Shown piece by piece: positions 11,950 through 24,019 of a DNA stretch of 64,000 nt; positions within the stretch are counted from its first letter, which is position 1, and every line of letters starts with the position of its first letter. Source of the DNA: Prorocentrum cordatum (lineage: Eukaryota; Sar; Dinophyceae; Prorocentrales; Prorocentraceae); NCBI GenBank assembly GCA_963575745.1, contig CAUYUJ010021705.1:70883-134882 (forward strand), in the 5' to 3' direction. The notes beneath the pieces are model-generated. The model was not told where the DNA came from. It did no database searches and worked only from the letters and a program-made list of their open reading frames with translations. Made by a program: the position numbers and the translations under genes.

Positions 11950-13500
11950 GGGTGCCCTGGGATGGACGGGGCGGCCAAAGGTGCCACCGCACGGAGAAGA
12001 GAGGGAGGCAGTGGGGAGCTGCATGGCCAGATGGGCGCAGCGGCTCCGGTTGTTCTCCCCGCGTACTCGTGCTGTGCCGAACCCATCTGCTCTTACACTT
12101 CTCCACTCCAGTTCTGCCCGTGCGAGGCCTGAACCCCTCCTTGCAACGGGTGCGAACCTCTGATTCTGCAGTAGCCCACAGACGACGTGCTGTTGCACTC
12201 TTCTGCGAATGTCCTCTAGGAGCCCTTCGGTGGACATTTCCCGAGCAGAAGCAAGGGGGAGGTCGAGGACGGGAGGCGGAGGCGGAGGACGAGGGCCTGG
12301 GCGAACCAGGACGAAGAGAAGGACGCGGGGGCAACATGTGAGGGGAGCCTCGCAGAGGCCAAGGAGAAAGACGGGAAGAAGCCGATGACGAGGATAACCC
12401 ACGAAATGTGCACTCCACTCCCAAGGGCATGGGTAGCGCCAGATAGAGGAATCCGATTATTGTGGCGACGCGGAGGTGGCGTACAGTTCCACAACGAAAG
12501 AGGGCGCATTGTATAACCCACCCACGAATACTACCCCACACACCCGCAATGATAATTATTGTGGCGGCGTGGGGGGCGGGGGTCATGCTTCGGATCCAGA
12601 GGAAAAATAGAGGAACGAACAACTATAAACATAAAGTGTCGGAGGTCCACGCGGATTTCTTGATGATCAGGCCACGGGCGGCGTTGGAGGCGCTGCTTGG
12701 GGGGCCCAGCGCAGATCCAAGAAATCTGCGCGAAGCTTGGACAAGTTATGTTTATGTCATCTTGTCTTCTTCGACAGAGGAGGAGATGTCTTGGAGGATA
12801 ATCGACTTCACGCAAGGGTGACCCTGGGTCAGAGTGACCTTTGGTGCGCGGCTTCTTGGGGGCCGCGAGGGGACCAGACGCAAGCGTGCAAGACGCTACT
12901 GCCCCATCGCGTTCGGTGACCGGGGGAGCCCACTGGGCCCGCATCAGAGGTCACTCCAGAGAAAGGTCATTCTTTCGTGCAGTCGAGAGCAATCGATCAC
13001 TGCACCGACCTTGCTGACGTGCTGCAGCGGAATTTTGCGTGGATTTCGGTCAATGCAAACCCCGAAACGGTGAGCGAAAAACGAAGTGAATTTCCACGTG
13101 GATTTTTTTAGTCGCCATTCCTGGCCAAACAAAAACCGCACGAAATTCACTTCGAAATCCGAAACGAAATTCTCCTGGACGATCTGGGCCCATCCCACTG
13201 CTTTCCGAGCGAAATCCGTTCTGCGATGCTGGCGCCATGAAATCGAGGAAGGGCGTGCCGCAAGGAAGCGGCCAGCTGGCCAACCCGCTCAGGCGATGCT
13301 GTTCCGCCGGAAGGTGTCCGGCAGCTCCGGCGCATTTATCAGCGACGCCTCGGGCTGCGCAGCGCCGGCGTCTGCGGCGGGGGCAGCCGCACCCGCATCG
13401 ACCTCCTCGACCTGCGTGGCGTCGGCGTCGGGTGTGACCTGCCTCTCGATCTTCTCGTACTCCTCCTCGCGAGCAAAGGGTTTACATCACTCAAAAATGT
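11950..13500. other. Low-repeat interval without a supported gene
   Basis: Mixed composition. Two related ATTATTGTGGCGRCG segments occur near 12,455 and 12,550, and GAAATTCACTTCGAAAT-like short repeats occur near 13,090-13,180. Chance frames of 60-140 codons occur on both strands without recognisable domains. Confidence 0.4.
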
Positions 13501-13504
13501 GAGC

Positions 13505-13885
13505 CAGAGTTGACCGCAAACAATGTCTGTGGCAACATATGTGCTGCTGTCTGTGTGAAGCCATATCTGTGGCGCAGTCTTTGCAAAAAAAAACACATGC
13601 AACCAGTGTGGTGCGTTATATGTGGTGTAGTCAATGTGGTGCAACCTGCGTTGTGTAATCTACCACGTGCAAGCTTATGTTGTGCAACCTATGCGGTGCA
13701 AAGTTGTGCAACATGTATGATGCAAACTATGCGATGCAACCCCTGTGAAGAACTCTATGTGGTACAATATGTGTTGTGCGATACATGTGGTGCAACATGT
13801 GTTGTGTAATCTATGTTGCGCAAGCTACGCGGTGCACTTTGTGTTGTGCAACCGAGAGGCGCAATCTATGTGCTACAATAAATGA
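13505..13885 (+). repeat. TGTGGTGCAA-type minisatellite
   Basis: Roughly 25 degenerate copies of a 10-16 bp motif alternating TGTGGTGCAA, ATCTATG and TGTTGTGCAA. A short patch of the same motif lies at about 23,140-23,195, again just before the CGCCGTCGCC-type repeat. Confidence 0.8.
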
Positions 13886-13959
13886 AGTGAAATCTTCCCC
13901 AAACAGTGTTTGCACTTAGGGGTTCTTACTTCTGTGATGAGGAACTGTGCCGTGTCTTC

Positions 13960-14215
13960 GGTTTGGCGGCTATGTGGCCGCCGTCGCCGCCCCGTCGCCG
14001 CCTGCCGTCTGGGCCATGCTTTCGGTCTGGCGGGGGTGTGGCCGACGTCGCCGCCCCGTTGCCGCCTCGTCGCTGCCCGTGCCTGGGCCTCCCTGTCGGT
14101 CTGGCGGTTATGTTGCCGTCGTCTCCGCCCCGTCGCCGCCTCGTCGTCGCCTGTACCTATACCTGTCTGTCGGCCTGGCGGTTGTATTGCCACCGTCGCC
14201 GCACCGACAAAGGTT
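13960..14215 (+). repeat. ~74 bp GC-rich minisatellite, 3.5 units
   Basis: Units begin CGGTYTGGCGG near 13,963, 14,025, 14,098 and 14,172, followed by GCCGCCGTCGCCGCCCCG. A related block lies in the opposite orientation at about 23,196-23,480. Confidence 0.75.
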
Positions 14216-14479
14216 GCACAATATAAATTGGGCCACATACATTCTCCTCACTGAAAAGAAAATAAACGCTACCCGCCCACCCTGGGATTATCGACACCAC
14301 TTTTGTATTGCAATTTACATACGATTTCGCCCCACCGCCCATCGTGTATCCGCCCCCTTCGTCATCCTCTGCAAGGAAACTATGCGCGCGTACTCGTTCA
14401 TCACAAATCATAAAAACATGCGTTTCTTTTTTCAAACAAAAAACGGCATGATACCGGAGGAAAGCCCCAATCAGATTTT

Positions 14480-14760
14480 TGTTGGGGCAATGGGGCTAGA
14501 TGGGCTAGATGGCTATAGGAGTATGTGATATAGGGCTATTGGGCTATTGGGCTATAGGGGCTATAGGACCTTAGGGCTATAGGGCTATAGGGCTACATGG
14601 CTATAGAGCTATAGGGCTAATCATAAGGCTATAGAGCTGTAGGGTTCTAGGGCTCTAGGGCCATAGTGCTATAGGGTTCTAGAGCTATTTGGGCTATTGG
14701 GCTATTATGTTATTGGGCTATCGAGCTATAGAGCGATAAAGCTATAGGGCTATATGGCTG
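14480..14760 (+). repeat. GGGCTATAG short tandem repeat
   Basis: About 30 imperfect copies of a 7-9 bp motif (GGGCTATAG). It ends abruptly at the adjoining CACCCGGG array. Confidence 0.9.
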
Positions 14761-14935
14761 TAGGGTACCAAGCCCCCGGGCACCTCCGGGCACCCTCGAG
14801 CACCCGGGCACCCGGGCACCCACGAGCACCCGGGCACCCGGGCACCCGGACACCGGCCACCGAAATCCTGGGGCACCGGGCACCCACGGGCACCCGGGCA
14901 CCCGGGCACCCGGCCGCCGGCCAGCAAATCGGCGC
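14761..14935 (+). repeat. GGGCACCC short tandem repeat
   Basis: About 20 copies of a CACCCGGG/GGGCACCC 8-9 bp motif directly abutting the GGGCTATAG array. Each motif is self-complementary in part. Confidence 0.9.
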
Positions 14936-14979
14936 CGCACATCACCTAACCATATGAATCCGGTAGGACCCCTACAGAG

Positions 14980-17900
14980 GCAAGCTCTGATTGGGGAAAA
15001 AAACGCAGTGCACACGCCCGCGCCGTCGCGCGAGCATGCCGACATCCTTCAAAAACCGTCGGCTTCGTGAGGATTGCAAAACCGAGTCCAAAAAACATGT
15101 TAAAGCACATTGTTTCGCAACGCGATGTTTACCTACAAACTTGCACACCTTTTGCGCATTCTCGGGTGAAGCATCGATTTCCAACATTCCCACAAAATGC
15201 CACCAAACAGGCTTCGCGCGCGCGCATGTCGAAACCGTTCGAACGTCCTTGCGCGAGTGCCGTCGCGAAAATCCCCTCGCCAAAAATGAGACGAAGTGCG
15301 CGCGCGCGTCGTAGATCGCGCATGCCGAAATCAGGTTAATTTTCCGTTTCGTGGCGTTTTCAAAACCGACCGTTCCAACAACAAACAAAAGCACGTAGTT
15401 TCGCAACATCTGATTCTTTCAACAAAATATTAAACAAAAAAGGAAGGCAAAAAAAAGTGCGCTCACGCTCTTGCTCATTCTTGAAATAACCATAGTTTTT
15501 TCTTACAATTCCATGGAATTCTGCCCACCGGGCCTCTGGCGCCACATGCCGACAGCATTCGCGCGCCCTTGCGCGCGTGCTGGGGGGGGGCACGATCCGC
15601 GTCAAATAATTCAATGCGGGCCCTCGCGCGTCGGCCGCGCGCGCATGTCGAGCTCTTTCCAAAACCTTCATCATCGACGCGAGGACGCCGACATCGCCGA
15701 CGGCGTGATCAGCATCGGCGCCCGCACTGGCCGCGCCGTCGTGCGTGTTAACATCATCACTAACACCGCTACTATCATCATCGTGTCTACCGTCGTCGGC
15801 GCTGCCATGATACCGTGCCCGTCCGGGTCGCCGATTCGCAGTGAAATGCCGTGTGGGATGTGCCCAGCGGTCAGCACCGCCGCGGCCGCGTCGGTCGCGC
15901 CAAACTAGCTGGCCGCTGCGCGCGCTTGCTTGGGTTGGCGCGGCCGCAGAGATGCATCAGCTAACGCCAAGCATCATCGCAATCGCCACCGTATGGGTTT
16001 TGCAAACCAAGTTGCGGGTGGGTGGGTGGGACGTTTACTTTGGCATGGGATGCGTCAGCTCGTTTGACAAATATCAAACAAATAATAGGCTCGACCCACC
16101 CCCCAAGATTACCGACCCCCGTTCTTCGCATTGCAATTTGCCTGCAACCAACCGGTATCCGCCCCCCCGCTATCCTCTACAAAACATACTACGCGCACGC
16201 GCGTTTATCAAAACACGTGAGGATTTCAAGATCGATTGCCAAACATCATAAAAATTCATCGCAGCGCGGATTTCCAAAACCGACTAAATGCACGCGCGGC
16301 ACGCGCGTTCTTGCGAAATCTTGAGAACACCATTTCACTATGTGCATAAAATGCTGCCAAACAGGCTTCGAGCGCGCGCGTGTCGAAATCGCTCGAACGC
16401 ACGGCCCGCGTCAAATAATGCCACCGCGCGGGCCACGCTCGCGCGTCTGCCGAGCGCACGCCACCACCTTGCACCAGCAATAGGTTTCGTGAACATTTCA
16501 AAATCGAAAGTCAAAAACACATGAAAACACTTGGTTTCGCAACGCGGGTGTCCAAAAATGCTCGCGCGCTTGTGCGAGGTGCCGAGGCAGCGCGAGCTGT
16601 TCAACATTTCCATAACATATTGCCAAACGGGGTTCGCGCTCGCACGTCGGAATCATTCGGGCGCCCTTTCGGGCGCGCTGTCTCGAGACTCCTTTGCAAA
16701 ACATGAGACAAAATGCTCGCTCGCGTCGTCGCGCGCGCGTGCCGAAATCCATGGAAATAAAAAGAAAACGAACAAACAACAACATAAAAAAACTAAGGTT
16801 TCGCAGCGGTGCAAAACCGAGTGCCCCGAAACCAGGAAACAACTCAAATATCATATATCGCTTCGCAAGATCAGTGTTTTTTGAAACAAAAAAACCCGCG
16901 CTCGCTCTCGCGAATCCATACAACAACAAGAGGTTGGTCCACATGTCCAATTAATTCTGCCTAGCGGGCCTGTCACGCCGCATGCCAGAATCATTTGGGC
17001 CGCCTTGCGCGCGTGCTGGGGGGGGGGGCACGGCGCGCGTCAAATAACGCCATGCGGGCCACTCTCGCGCGTCGGCCGCGCGCGCGCGTCGAATTCCTTC
17101 AAGGACCTCCATCGCCGACGCGAGGGCGCCGTCATCGTCGCCGGCGCGGTCGGCATCGGCGCCGTCGCTGGCCGCGCCGTCGCCGTTGTCATCGTCGTCG
17201 TCAGCGTCGCTACTACCATCATCGCGTCCACCACTGTCGACGTCGTCGCGACGCCGCGCCCGCCCAGGCCGCCGACTCGCACCGAGCAGCCGTTGGGATA
17301 TGCCCAGAGGTCGGCGCCACCGCAGCCGCGTCGGTCGCGCCGCTTCTCTGGCCGCTGCAATAGCGGGCGCGCGCGGGCGAGGGCGGCCGCGGACATGCAC
17401 CAGCGAACGCCAAGCTCTCATCGCAATCGCCGCCGCGTTTGTTTTGCAAGCGAAGTTGGGGCGGGCGGGCGAGGGGGCGATTGCGCGAGCAGTGGAGCTG
17501 GCAACGACGCGCTCCACAAGTGAGTTCTCCTGTTCGACAAAGGGTATTTGGATCTACCCGCATGCGCCTTTCGGGTCGGGCGAAAGGGGGGGATAGCAAT
17601 GGGGGGTTTTGAAAATCAGCTCACGTAGCTGATTTTTCCGGCGCCTCCCGGCGCCAGAGGCGGCTATGTATCGAGGAATGGGCCCCTCGGCGAGGCCGAA
17701 ACCAGCTGCATGCAGCAAATTTCGTAACCCCCCCTTTCCCAATCCCCCCCTTTCGTCCAGCCCGAGCCTTGTCGGATTCAACCGCTCCCTCTTTCGCATT
17801 GCAACGCAAGCGCGATTCCGCCCCATCGCTCATCCTAAATATGACTTCGCGCCGCCCCAGGCAGGCTGGCAACGCCCCCCCTTCATCCTTCGCAAACTCT

Positions 17901-19220
17901 TCGCGCACTTCCTTCACACATATCATCGGTTTCCAAGAACTCCTTGCCAACAAAAAACACGATGAAGTGCGCGCGCGCATGCCGAACACATGTATGAATT
18001 CTCGTTTTCGCTCGGGTTCCGAGGTCGAATGCCCCGAAAACACATGGGGCACCCGATTTCGCAACGCGACGTTCTCAACGCAGAAAATAAAACAAGATGC
18101 ACCCGGACTATTGCAAATTCTTCTATAAGAAATAGGGTTCTGAACTTTTTGCAAATGCTTGCGTCGAACGAGCCTCTCGCGCGCGCGTGCCAGAATCTTC
18201 GGCGCCTGCGCGCGCGTGCAATCGCAGGAACCTGAAGAACAGTCGGCGCGAAATGCACGCGCGCGCGTCGTCGCGCCCGCGTGCGGAAATACTTCAATAA
18301 CCTCGCGTTGCGTGCGGATTTCAAGTTGGAAGGCCCCGAAAACATATGAAAACACTGTTTTGCAACAGCAGTGTTTAAGAAATCCTGCGCCCGCGGTCGT
18401 GCTGATTTTTTGAGATCTATAGGTTGTTCAACGTGTTCATACCATTCTGCCAAACGGGCCCTTCGCATCGCGCGTCGCATTCATCTGAACGCCCTTGCGC
18501 GCATGCAGGAAAAAAGGGGAGGGGGGGGCGCGACCCGTGTCAAATACTTTCATGCGGGCCACTCTCGCGCGTCGGCTGCGCGCGCATGTTGAACTCCATC
18601 CGAGACCTGCATCGCCGGCGCGAGGGCGCCATCATCATCGTCGGCGTGATCAGCATCGGCGACGTCAATGGCCCTGCCATCGTTCGTCGTTGTCACCATC
18701 GCGACCAGCATTGCTACCCTCATCATTGCGTCTACCGTCGTCGACGCGGCCATTCTACCGCGCCCGCCCAAGTCGCCGACTCGCACTGAAGTGGCCGCTG
18801 GGAAGCGCCCGGAAGACAGCGCCACCGCGGCCGCGTCGGCAGCGCCAAACTATCCGGCCGTTGGGCGCGCGAGCATGCGCGGGCTAGCGCGGCCGCACAC
18901 GCGCCAGCCAAATCCAAACGCTCACCACAATCGCAGCCGCATGGGCCTTGCAAGCCAAGTTGCGGGCGGTTGGGTGGGATGATTTCGCGAGCAGTGGAGT
19001 GGGCAACTCAATGCGAACAGAAATTGATTCCCCTCTCCAAGAAATATTGCGATCTACCCTCCCCAACCCCCCTTCCTGGGGCTAACGGGCCACATCTTCG
19101 TATCACAATTTCCATATGATGCTGCCCCATCGTCCGTCTTCAATGTGGGTTCGCACCAACCCAGGCAGGCTAGGTGTCGACCCCCCCATCATCCCCTGCA
19201 GTTATGACTTGCGCGCGCAC
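14980..19220 (+). repeat. Composite dispersed-repeat field, part 1
   Basis: A ~470 bp module appears at about 15,569-16,032, 17,003-17,476 and 18,492-18,981, always on the plus strand. It starts CCTTGCGCGCGTGC plus a G-run and ends in a GTTGCGGG...GGGTGGGA segment. Shorter modules fill the gaps. One carries TTTCGCAACGCGATGTT (near 15,115, 16,533, 18,058, 18,358). Another carries CTGCCAAACGGGCYTCGCG (near 15,200, 16,348, 16,620, 18,449). A conserved tail with ATTGCAATTTGC...CCGCCC follows each large module. No frame is conserved across copies, so the repeat is probably non-coding. Confidence 0.75.
17571..17765. mobile_element. MITE family A, copy 1 (195 bp, 5 bp target duplication)
   Basis: Ends form an inverted repeat. 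The left end reads TCGGGTCGGGCGAAAGG and the right end, reversed, reads TCGGGCTGGACGAAAGG. The element is flanked by GCCTT at 17,566-17,570 and 17,766-17,770. Inside is a palindrome with arms AATCAGCT and AGCTGATT (17,614-17,634). A second copy is at 50,995-51,196. It lies in the tail of a composite module; the corresponding place in another module (about 22,785-22,815) lacks it. No coding capacity, so it would depend on a transposase encoded elsewhere. Confidence 0.85.
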
Positions 19221-19239
19221 TCGAACATCTAAAATCATC

Positions 19240-19290
19240 AGTTTTGCGCTATATATATATGTATATACATCTATATATATGTATGTATAA
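19240..19290. repeat. TA-rich microsatellite
   Basis: TATATATATGTATATACATC-type repeat, similar in kind to that at 957-1050. Confidence 0.8.
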
Positions 19291-19299
19291 CAACCCTTG

Positions 19300-19740
19300 C
19301 AAATAACCCTGCGACGTACCCCACCCATTTGCATCGAGTGGCAAGAAGGGTTGACCCACCTTTGCCCAGACAGTGACGGCGCTGGCACCCTTGCGTGTCG
19401 TGCAAGCTGCATGGGACGCGCTCGCGCGGCACGACTCACAGGACAACGACAGAGAGACGAGGAGCGAGGGCCCAGGCTCAAGGACGACGCGCGGACGGGA
19501 ACGAAGGGCGAGAGAAGGACGCGCGGGGGCCGAACCGCCGGCGCGGCAGCAGCAGAGGAAACATGGCAGGGGGCAGAGGACGACGACGAAAGTGACGGGA
19601 AGAGACCGAAGAGTGTTGCCGTTGTCGGTCGCGTGCTAAAGATGCAGCATTGCATGCGCCGTGTCGCCGCGGCGCTCGACAAAATGATCCAACCTGCTTA
19701 TCATTAGTGCAAGCAACGAGCGAGGCCTAGCTCGCCCGCC
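19300..19740. other. Unassigned DNA
   Basis: GC-rich sequence open in several frames (137 codons on the plus strand at 19,297-19,707) with no recognisable domain. I do not call a gene. Confidence 0.35.
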
Positions 19741-19839
19741 AGCTTCCCCGCTTCCTTCCTGCACTTCAGTGCGGGAGGTAAGGGCTGCAAGGCGCGCCGC
19801 CAAGTCTGCGGGCGGCTCGCGACAGCCCCCCGCTGGATC

Positions 19840-21605
19840 CCCCAGCAGCCTTCGGACGTGGCAGCGGTTTCGCAGATCGCATCCCCCCAGAATGGTGATG
19901 AGTCTGAGTCTGCGCAATGCGTCACTATGCTGGGCTCCCCAGCAGGCCTCGAAAGCCGCGACAGTTTCGCAGATCGCAGCTCCCCAAGGATGGCGAGGCC
20001 GAATCTGCATCTGGGTAAGACTTAACTTCGCTGACCCCCCCAACAGACTTGGAAAGCGGCGACAATTTCGCAGATCGCATCCCTCCTGGGATAGCGAGAT
20101 CTCATCTGAATCTGGGTGAGATGTCACTCCGCTGGGCCCCCCAGCAACCCTCGAACTTTGCGACCGTTTCGCAGGTCGCGCCGCCCGAAAACGACGGCGA
20201 GGTTTAATTTGAATCCGCGTGGGGCACCACTCCGCTGGACCCCCAAGCAGCCCCGGAAAGTGGCGACAGTTTTCCAGATCGCAGCCTCCAGGGGCGGCGA
20301 GGTCTCATTTGGATATGGGTAAGACGTCGCTCCGCTGGACCACCCCGAAGACTTCGAAAATGGCGGCGGTCTCGCAGAGCCCAGCCCCCCCCCAGGGACG
20401 GCGAAATGAAATTGGGCTTGCGTAAGACGTCGCTCCGCTGGACCCCCAAGCAGCCCCGGAAAGTGGCGACAGTTTTCCAGATCGCAGCCTCCAGGGGCGG
20501 CGAGGTCTCATTTGGATATGGGTAAGACGTCGCTCCGCTGGACCACCCCGAAGACTTCGAAAATGGCGGCGGTCTCGCAGAGCCCAGCCCCCCCCCAGGG
20601 ACGGCGAAATGAAATTGGGCTTGCGTAAGACGCCACTCCGCTGGACCCCCCCGCAGCCTTCGAAAGAGGCGACATATTCGCAGGCCGCAGCCCCCCAAGA
20701 ATGGTGTAGCACCTGAATCTGCGCAGTGCGTCACTCCGCTGACCCCCCAGCAGCTCCGAACGCGGTGACAAATTCGCAGATCGCAACCCCCTCAGGGATG
20801 GCGAGGTCGAAATTGAATCCGCGCAGGACATCACTCCGCTGGTCCCCCCAGCAGCCCTCGAAAGTGGCGACAGGTTCGCAGATCGCAGACCGCCCAGGAA
20901 TGGCGAGGTTGACTTTGAACCCGCGTAAGACGCGACTCCGCTGGACCCCCCAGCAGCACTCAAAAGTGGCGACAGGTTCGCAGATCGCAGTCCCCAAAGG
21001 ACGGCGAGGTCGAAGTTGAGTCCGCGCAGGACGTCGCTTCGCTGGACCCCCCGAAAGTGGCGACAAGCTCGCAGATCGCAGCCCCCCCAGGGATGGTGAT
21101 GTCGAGTTTGAATCCGCGTGGGGCGTCGCTCCGATGGACCAACCAGCAACCCTCGAAAGTGGCGACAGGCTCGCAGATCGCAGCCCCCCCACGGATGGCG
21201 AGGTTGAACTTGAATCTGCGTCGGACCTCGCCCCGCTGGACCCTCCGGCAGCCGTCGAACGTGGCGCAAGTTTGGCAGATCGCAGCCCCCCAGGGATGGC
21301 GAACTCGGATTTGAACCCGCGTGGAACCGCACTCCGCTGGACCCCCCAGCAGCCCTCGACAGCGGCGACAACTTCAACGACCGCACCCCCCCGAGGGTGG
21401 CGAGTTCGACATTGGGCCCGCGTGGGGCCCCACTCCGCTGGACCCCCCAGCAGCCTTCAGGAGTGGCGACTCGCAGATCGCAGCCCCCCCAAGGTTGGCG
21501 AGGTCTGATTTGGCTCCGCGCAGGGCCCCACTCCGCTGGACCCCCCCGCGGCCGTCGAAAGTGGCGACCGTTTCGCAGATCGCAGCCCCCCAGGGATGGC
21601 CAGGT
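19840..21605 (+). repeat. ~100 bp satellite, about 18 units
   Basis: Every unit has TTCGCAGATCGCAGCCCCC, then GGATGGCGAGGT, then CTCCGCTGGACCCCCCAGCAG. Anchors lie near 19,868, 19,967, 20,067, 20,270 and onward at 99-103 bp. Units of 102 bp keep a frame open, giving minus-strand frames of up to 368 codons with a ~34-residue periodicity. I read these as repeat artefacts. Units 20,231-20,430 and 20,434-20,632 form an essentially exact 203 bp duplication. Confidence 0.9.
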
Positions 21606-21609
21606 CAGA

Positions 21610-21889
21610 GGCAAGACGGCGCGCGGGAAGGAGCGAGGGGCGAGGCAGGAGACAAGCGGCGAATGGGCGGGAAGGCGTGCGACCGCAGTGCTCTAATCAA
21701 AACGAAAACCCAGAGCAGAAGGGTTGTGGACAAAATGACGCAATGCACGCGCGCGCGTCGTCGCGCGCGCATGCCGAAATCATGGAAACCTTCAAATGTC
21801 GCCCCGAAAACGAATGGAGACATACGGTTTCGCAGCGAGGGTTTTCAGGAGAAACCTGCGCCCGCGCGCTTGCGAATTCTTGAGATAAC

Positions 21890-21936
<47 letters not shown>

Positions 21937-23060
21937 GTATATATATATATATAGAACGCGTCCATGGAACGCTGCCAAGTGGGCCTCTCGCGCGCGCGTG
22001 TCGAAATCATTCGAACGCGTGCTGCCGGGGAACCCCTTGCAACAGGTGGGGCGAAGTGCACGCGCGCGCGCGTCGTCGCGCGCGTGCCGACATCATTCAA
22101 AAACCCAGGGTGTCGTAAGGATGTCTCTCCCGAATACGTGCAGAAAATAATGGTTTCGAAACGCCATGTTCTACAAAATCCCGCGCTCGCGGTCGTGCGG
22201 ATTGCGTAGAAAAAACCGCAAATTCTCCAACGCGTTCATCAATTTCTGCCGGCGGGCCCCTCGCGCCGCACGTCGAACTCATTCGAACGCCCTTGCGCGC
22301 GTGCCAACGGGGGGGGGCGCGATCCGTGTCGAATGAAAACTCGCGGGCCACTCGCGCGCGTCGGCTGCGCGCGCGTCGAATTCCTTCCAAAACCTTCATC
22401 GCCGACGCGAGGACATCGTCATCTTCGCCGGCGGGCGCCGTTGGCCTTGCCGTCGTCATCGTCACCATCGCCACCATCCTCGCTACTCTCATGATCGCGT
22501 CTATCGCCGTTGGCGTCGCCGCGATACCGCGCCCGCCCAAATCGCCGACTCGCCAGAAGTGCCCGCTGGGAAGTGCCCAGCGGTCAACACCACCGTGGCC
22601 GGGCCGGTCGCGCCAAGATAGCCGGCTGCTGCGCGCGCGGGCATGCGCGGGCTAGCGCGGCCGCAGATGTACCAGCCAACGCAACGCGCTCATCGCAATC
22701 GCCGCCGCCTGGGCTTTGCAAACAAATTCGCGGGAGGGTGGGCGGGATGTTTGCAAGGGCATGGAATGCGTCGGCTCATTAGAATCTACACCCTCTCCCT
22801 GATTCAACCGCCCTACTTCGCTGCGTGTTTCAATTTGCATATGATTCTGCCCATGCGTCCACTTTCAAGTAAATTCGCACCATCCAAATCAGGCTGGCAT
22901 CGACCCCCCCCCAATCTTGTTTTGTTTAATCTCTCTCTCTATATATATATATATATGTATAGAAACTGCGTCGCGCAGATTGCAAAATCGAGAACGCCGG
23001 AAACGTAAAACACACATGGTTTCGCAACAAGAATGTCACAAAAAAACTGGCGCTCGCGAT
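21610..23060 (+). repeat. Composite dispersed-repeat field, part 2
   Basis: Continues the module families of 14,980-19,220. Short modules lie at about 21,740-21,890, 21,965-22,230 and 22,970-23,060. A fourth ~470 bp module lies at about 22,290-22,749, with its conserved tail at about 22,780-22,915. CT tracts passing directly into TA tracts mark two junctions (about 21,895-21,952 and 22,928-22,962). Confidence 0.7.
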
Positions 23061-23139
23061 CTTGCAGAATGTGATGGAACAGACAACGATCTGTGTGGGG
23101 GGGTCCTTATGCCTTTGTAGAAAGGAAAACCTATGTGGA

Positions 23140-23480
23140 CGAATGTATGGTGCGCAATCTATGCGGTGCAGCCTGCGTCGTGCAATCTATGATGGGGTGG
23201 CGACGGTGGCAAGGCAGCCGCCAGGCAGACACGTGGGCCTAGACGACGGGCGGCGACGATGCGGAGACGGGGCGGCGACGGCGGCAACATTGGCACCTGA
23301 CCGACAGGCAGGCCCAGACGACGGGCGGCGACGAGGGGGCGACGGCGACGGCGATGGCGGCCAGATAGCCGTCGCACCGACGCAAAAACCCAGATGACAG
23401 GCGCGACGAGGCGGCGACGGGGCGGCGACGGCGGCAACGCAGCCGCCAGACCGACAGACAGGCCCAGCAGTCGCCATCGC
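23140..23480 (-). repeat. GC-rich minisatellite, inverted relative to 13,960-14,215
   Basis: A short TGCGGTGCA patch at 23,140-23,195 precedes a GGCGGCGACGGGGCGGCGACGG-like repeat. Read on the minus strand, the latter matches the CGGTCTGGCGG...GCCGTCGCC units near 14 kb. Confidence 0.65.
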
Positions 23481-23484
23481 CGCT

Positions 23485-24015
23485 ACCCTATACGGCACAA
23501 GCAACTGATAGCGCAGATGATACTTGCGATCAGACGCTCGCCGTTTCTGGTCGCACCCGCAAGGGGCACGTTTCGCGCAGTGTCCGCGGGGCGCGCTCGC
23601 GCTCACGATGGCTGGCTTTGCAGGAACTGAAGGGCAGTCTGGGGGGCGGCTTGAATAACGAGCGCGCGGATGCCGACCAACAACTGCAAACAACGCGCGC
23701 GTCGGCAAGTGTGGCTCAACTGCAACCCGGGCGCATTGCACGCGCAGTCCAGGCGTGGCCCGCGTGGTTCGCAAAATGATTCCAGCGCGGTTCAAGCGCA
23801 GTCGCAATGTTGATCGAACCACGCAGATCACGGTAGTGATAGGATCTGGCATTTGGGATAATCGCCCTGGATTTAGAAAAACCACTTTTGAATTTAGTAC
23901 AAGGTATTCTGTCTTGATTAGAATCGGCAACGTAATTTAGCAAACCCGCGCCCCGCTTATATAATTCATCGTTTGCTGTTCAATAACTTGTTTTAAGAAT
24001 GCGCGTTCATTCACT
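23485..24015. other. Unassigned single-copy DNA
   Basis: Normal-looking mixed sequence with AT-richer patches near 23,800-24,000. No domain or splice-supported frame was found. Confidence 0.4.
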
Positions 24016-24019
24016 ACAG

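Noticed and set aside
13505-13885. CRISPR-like array
   Set aside because: The repeats are short, degenerate and contiguous, without unique spacers of constant length, and the genome is eukaryotic.
20508-21614. 368-codon minus-strand ORF with ~34-residue repeats
   Set aside because: Translation of the ~100 bp satellite; frames are equally open on the other strand and shift between units.
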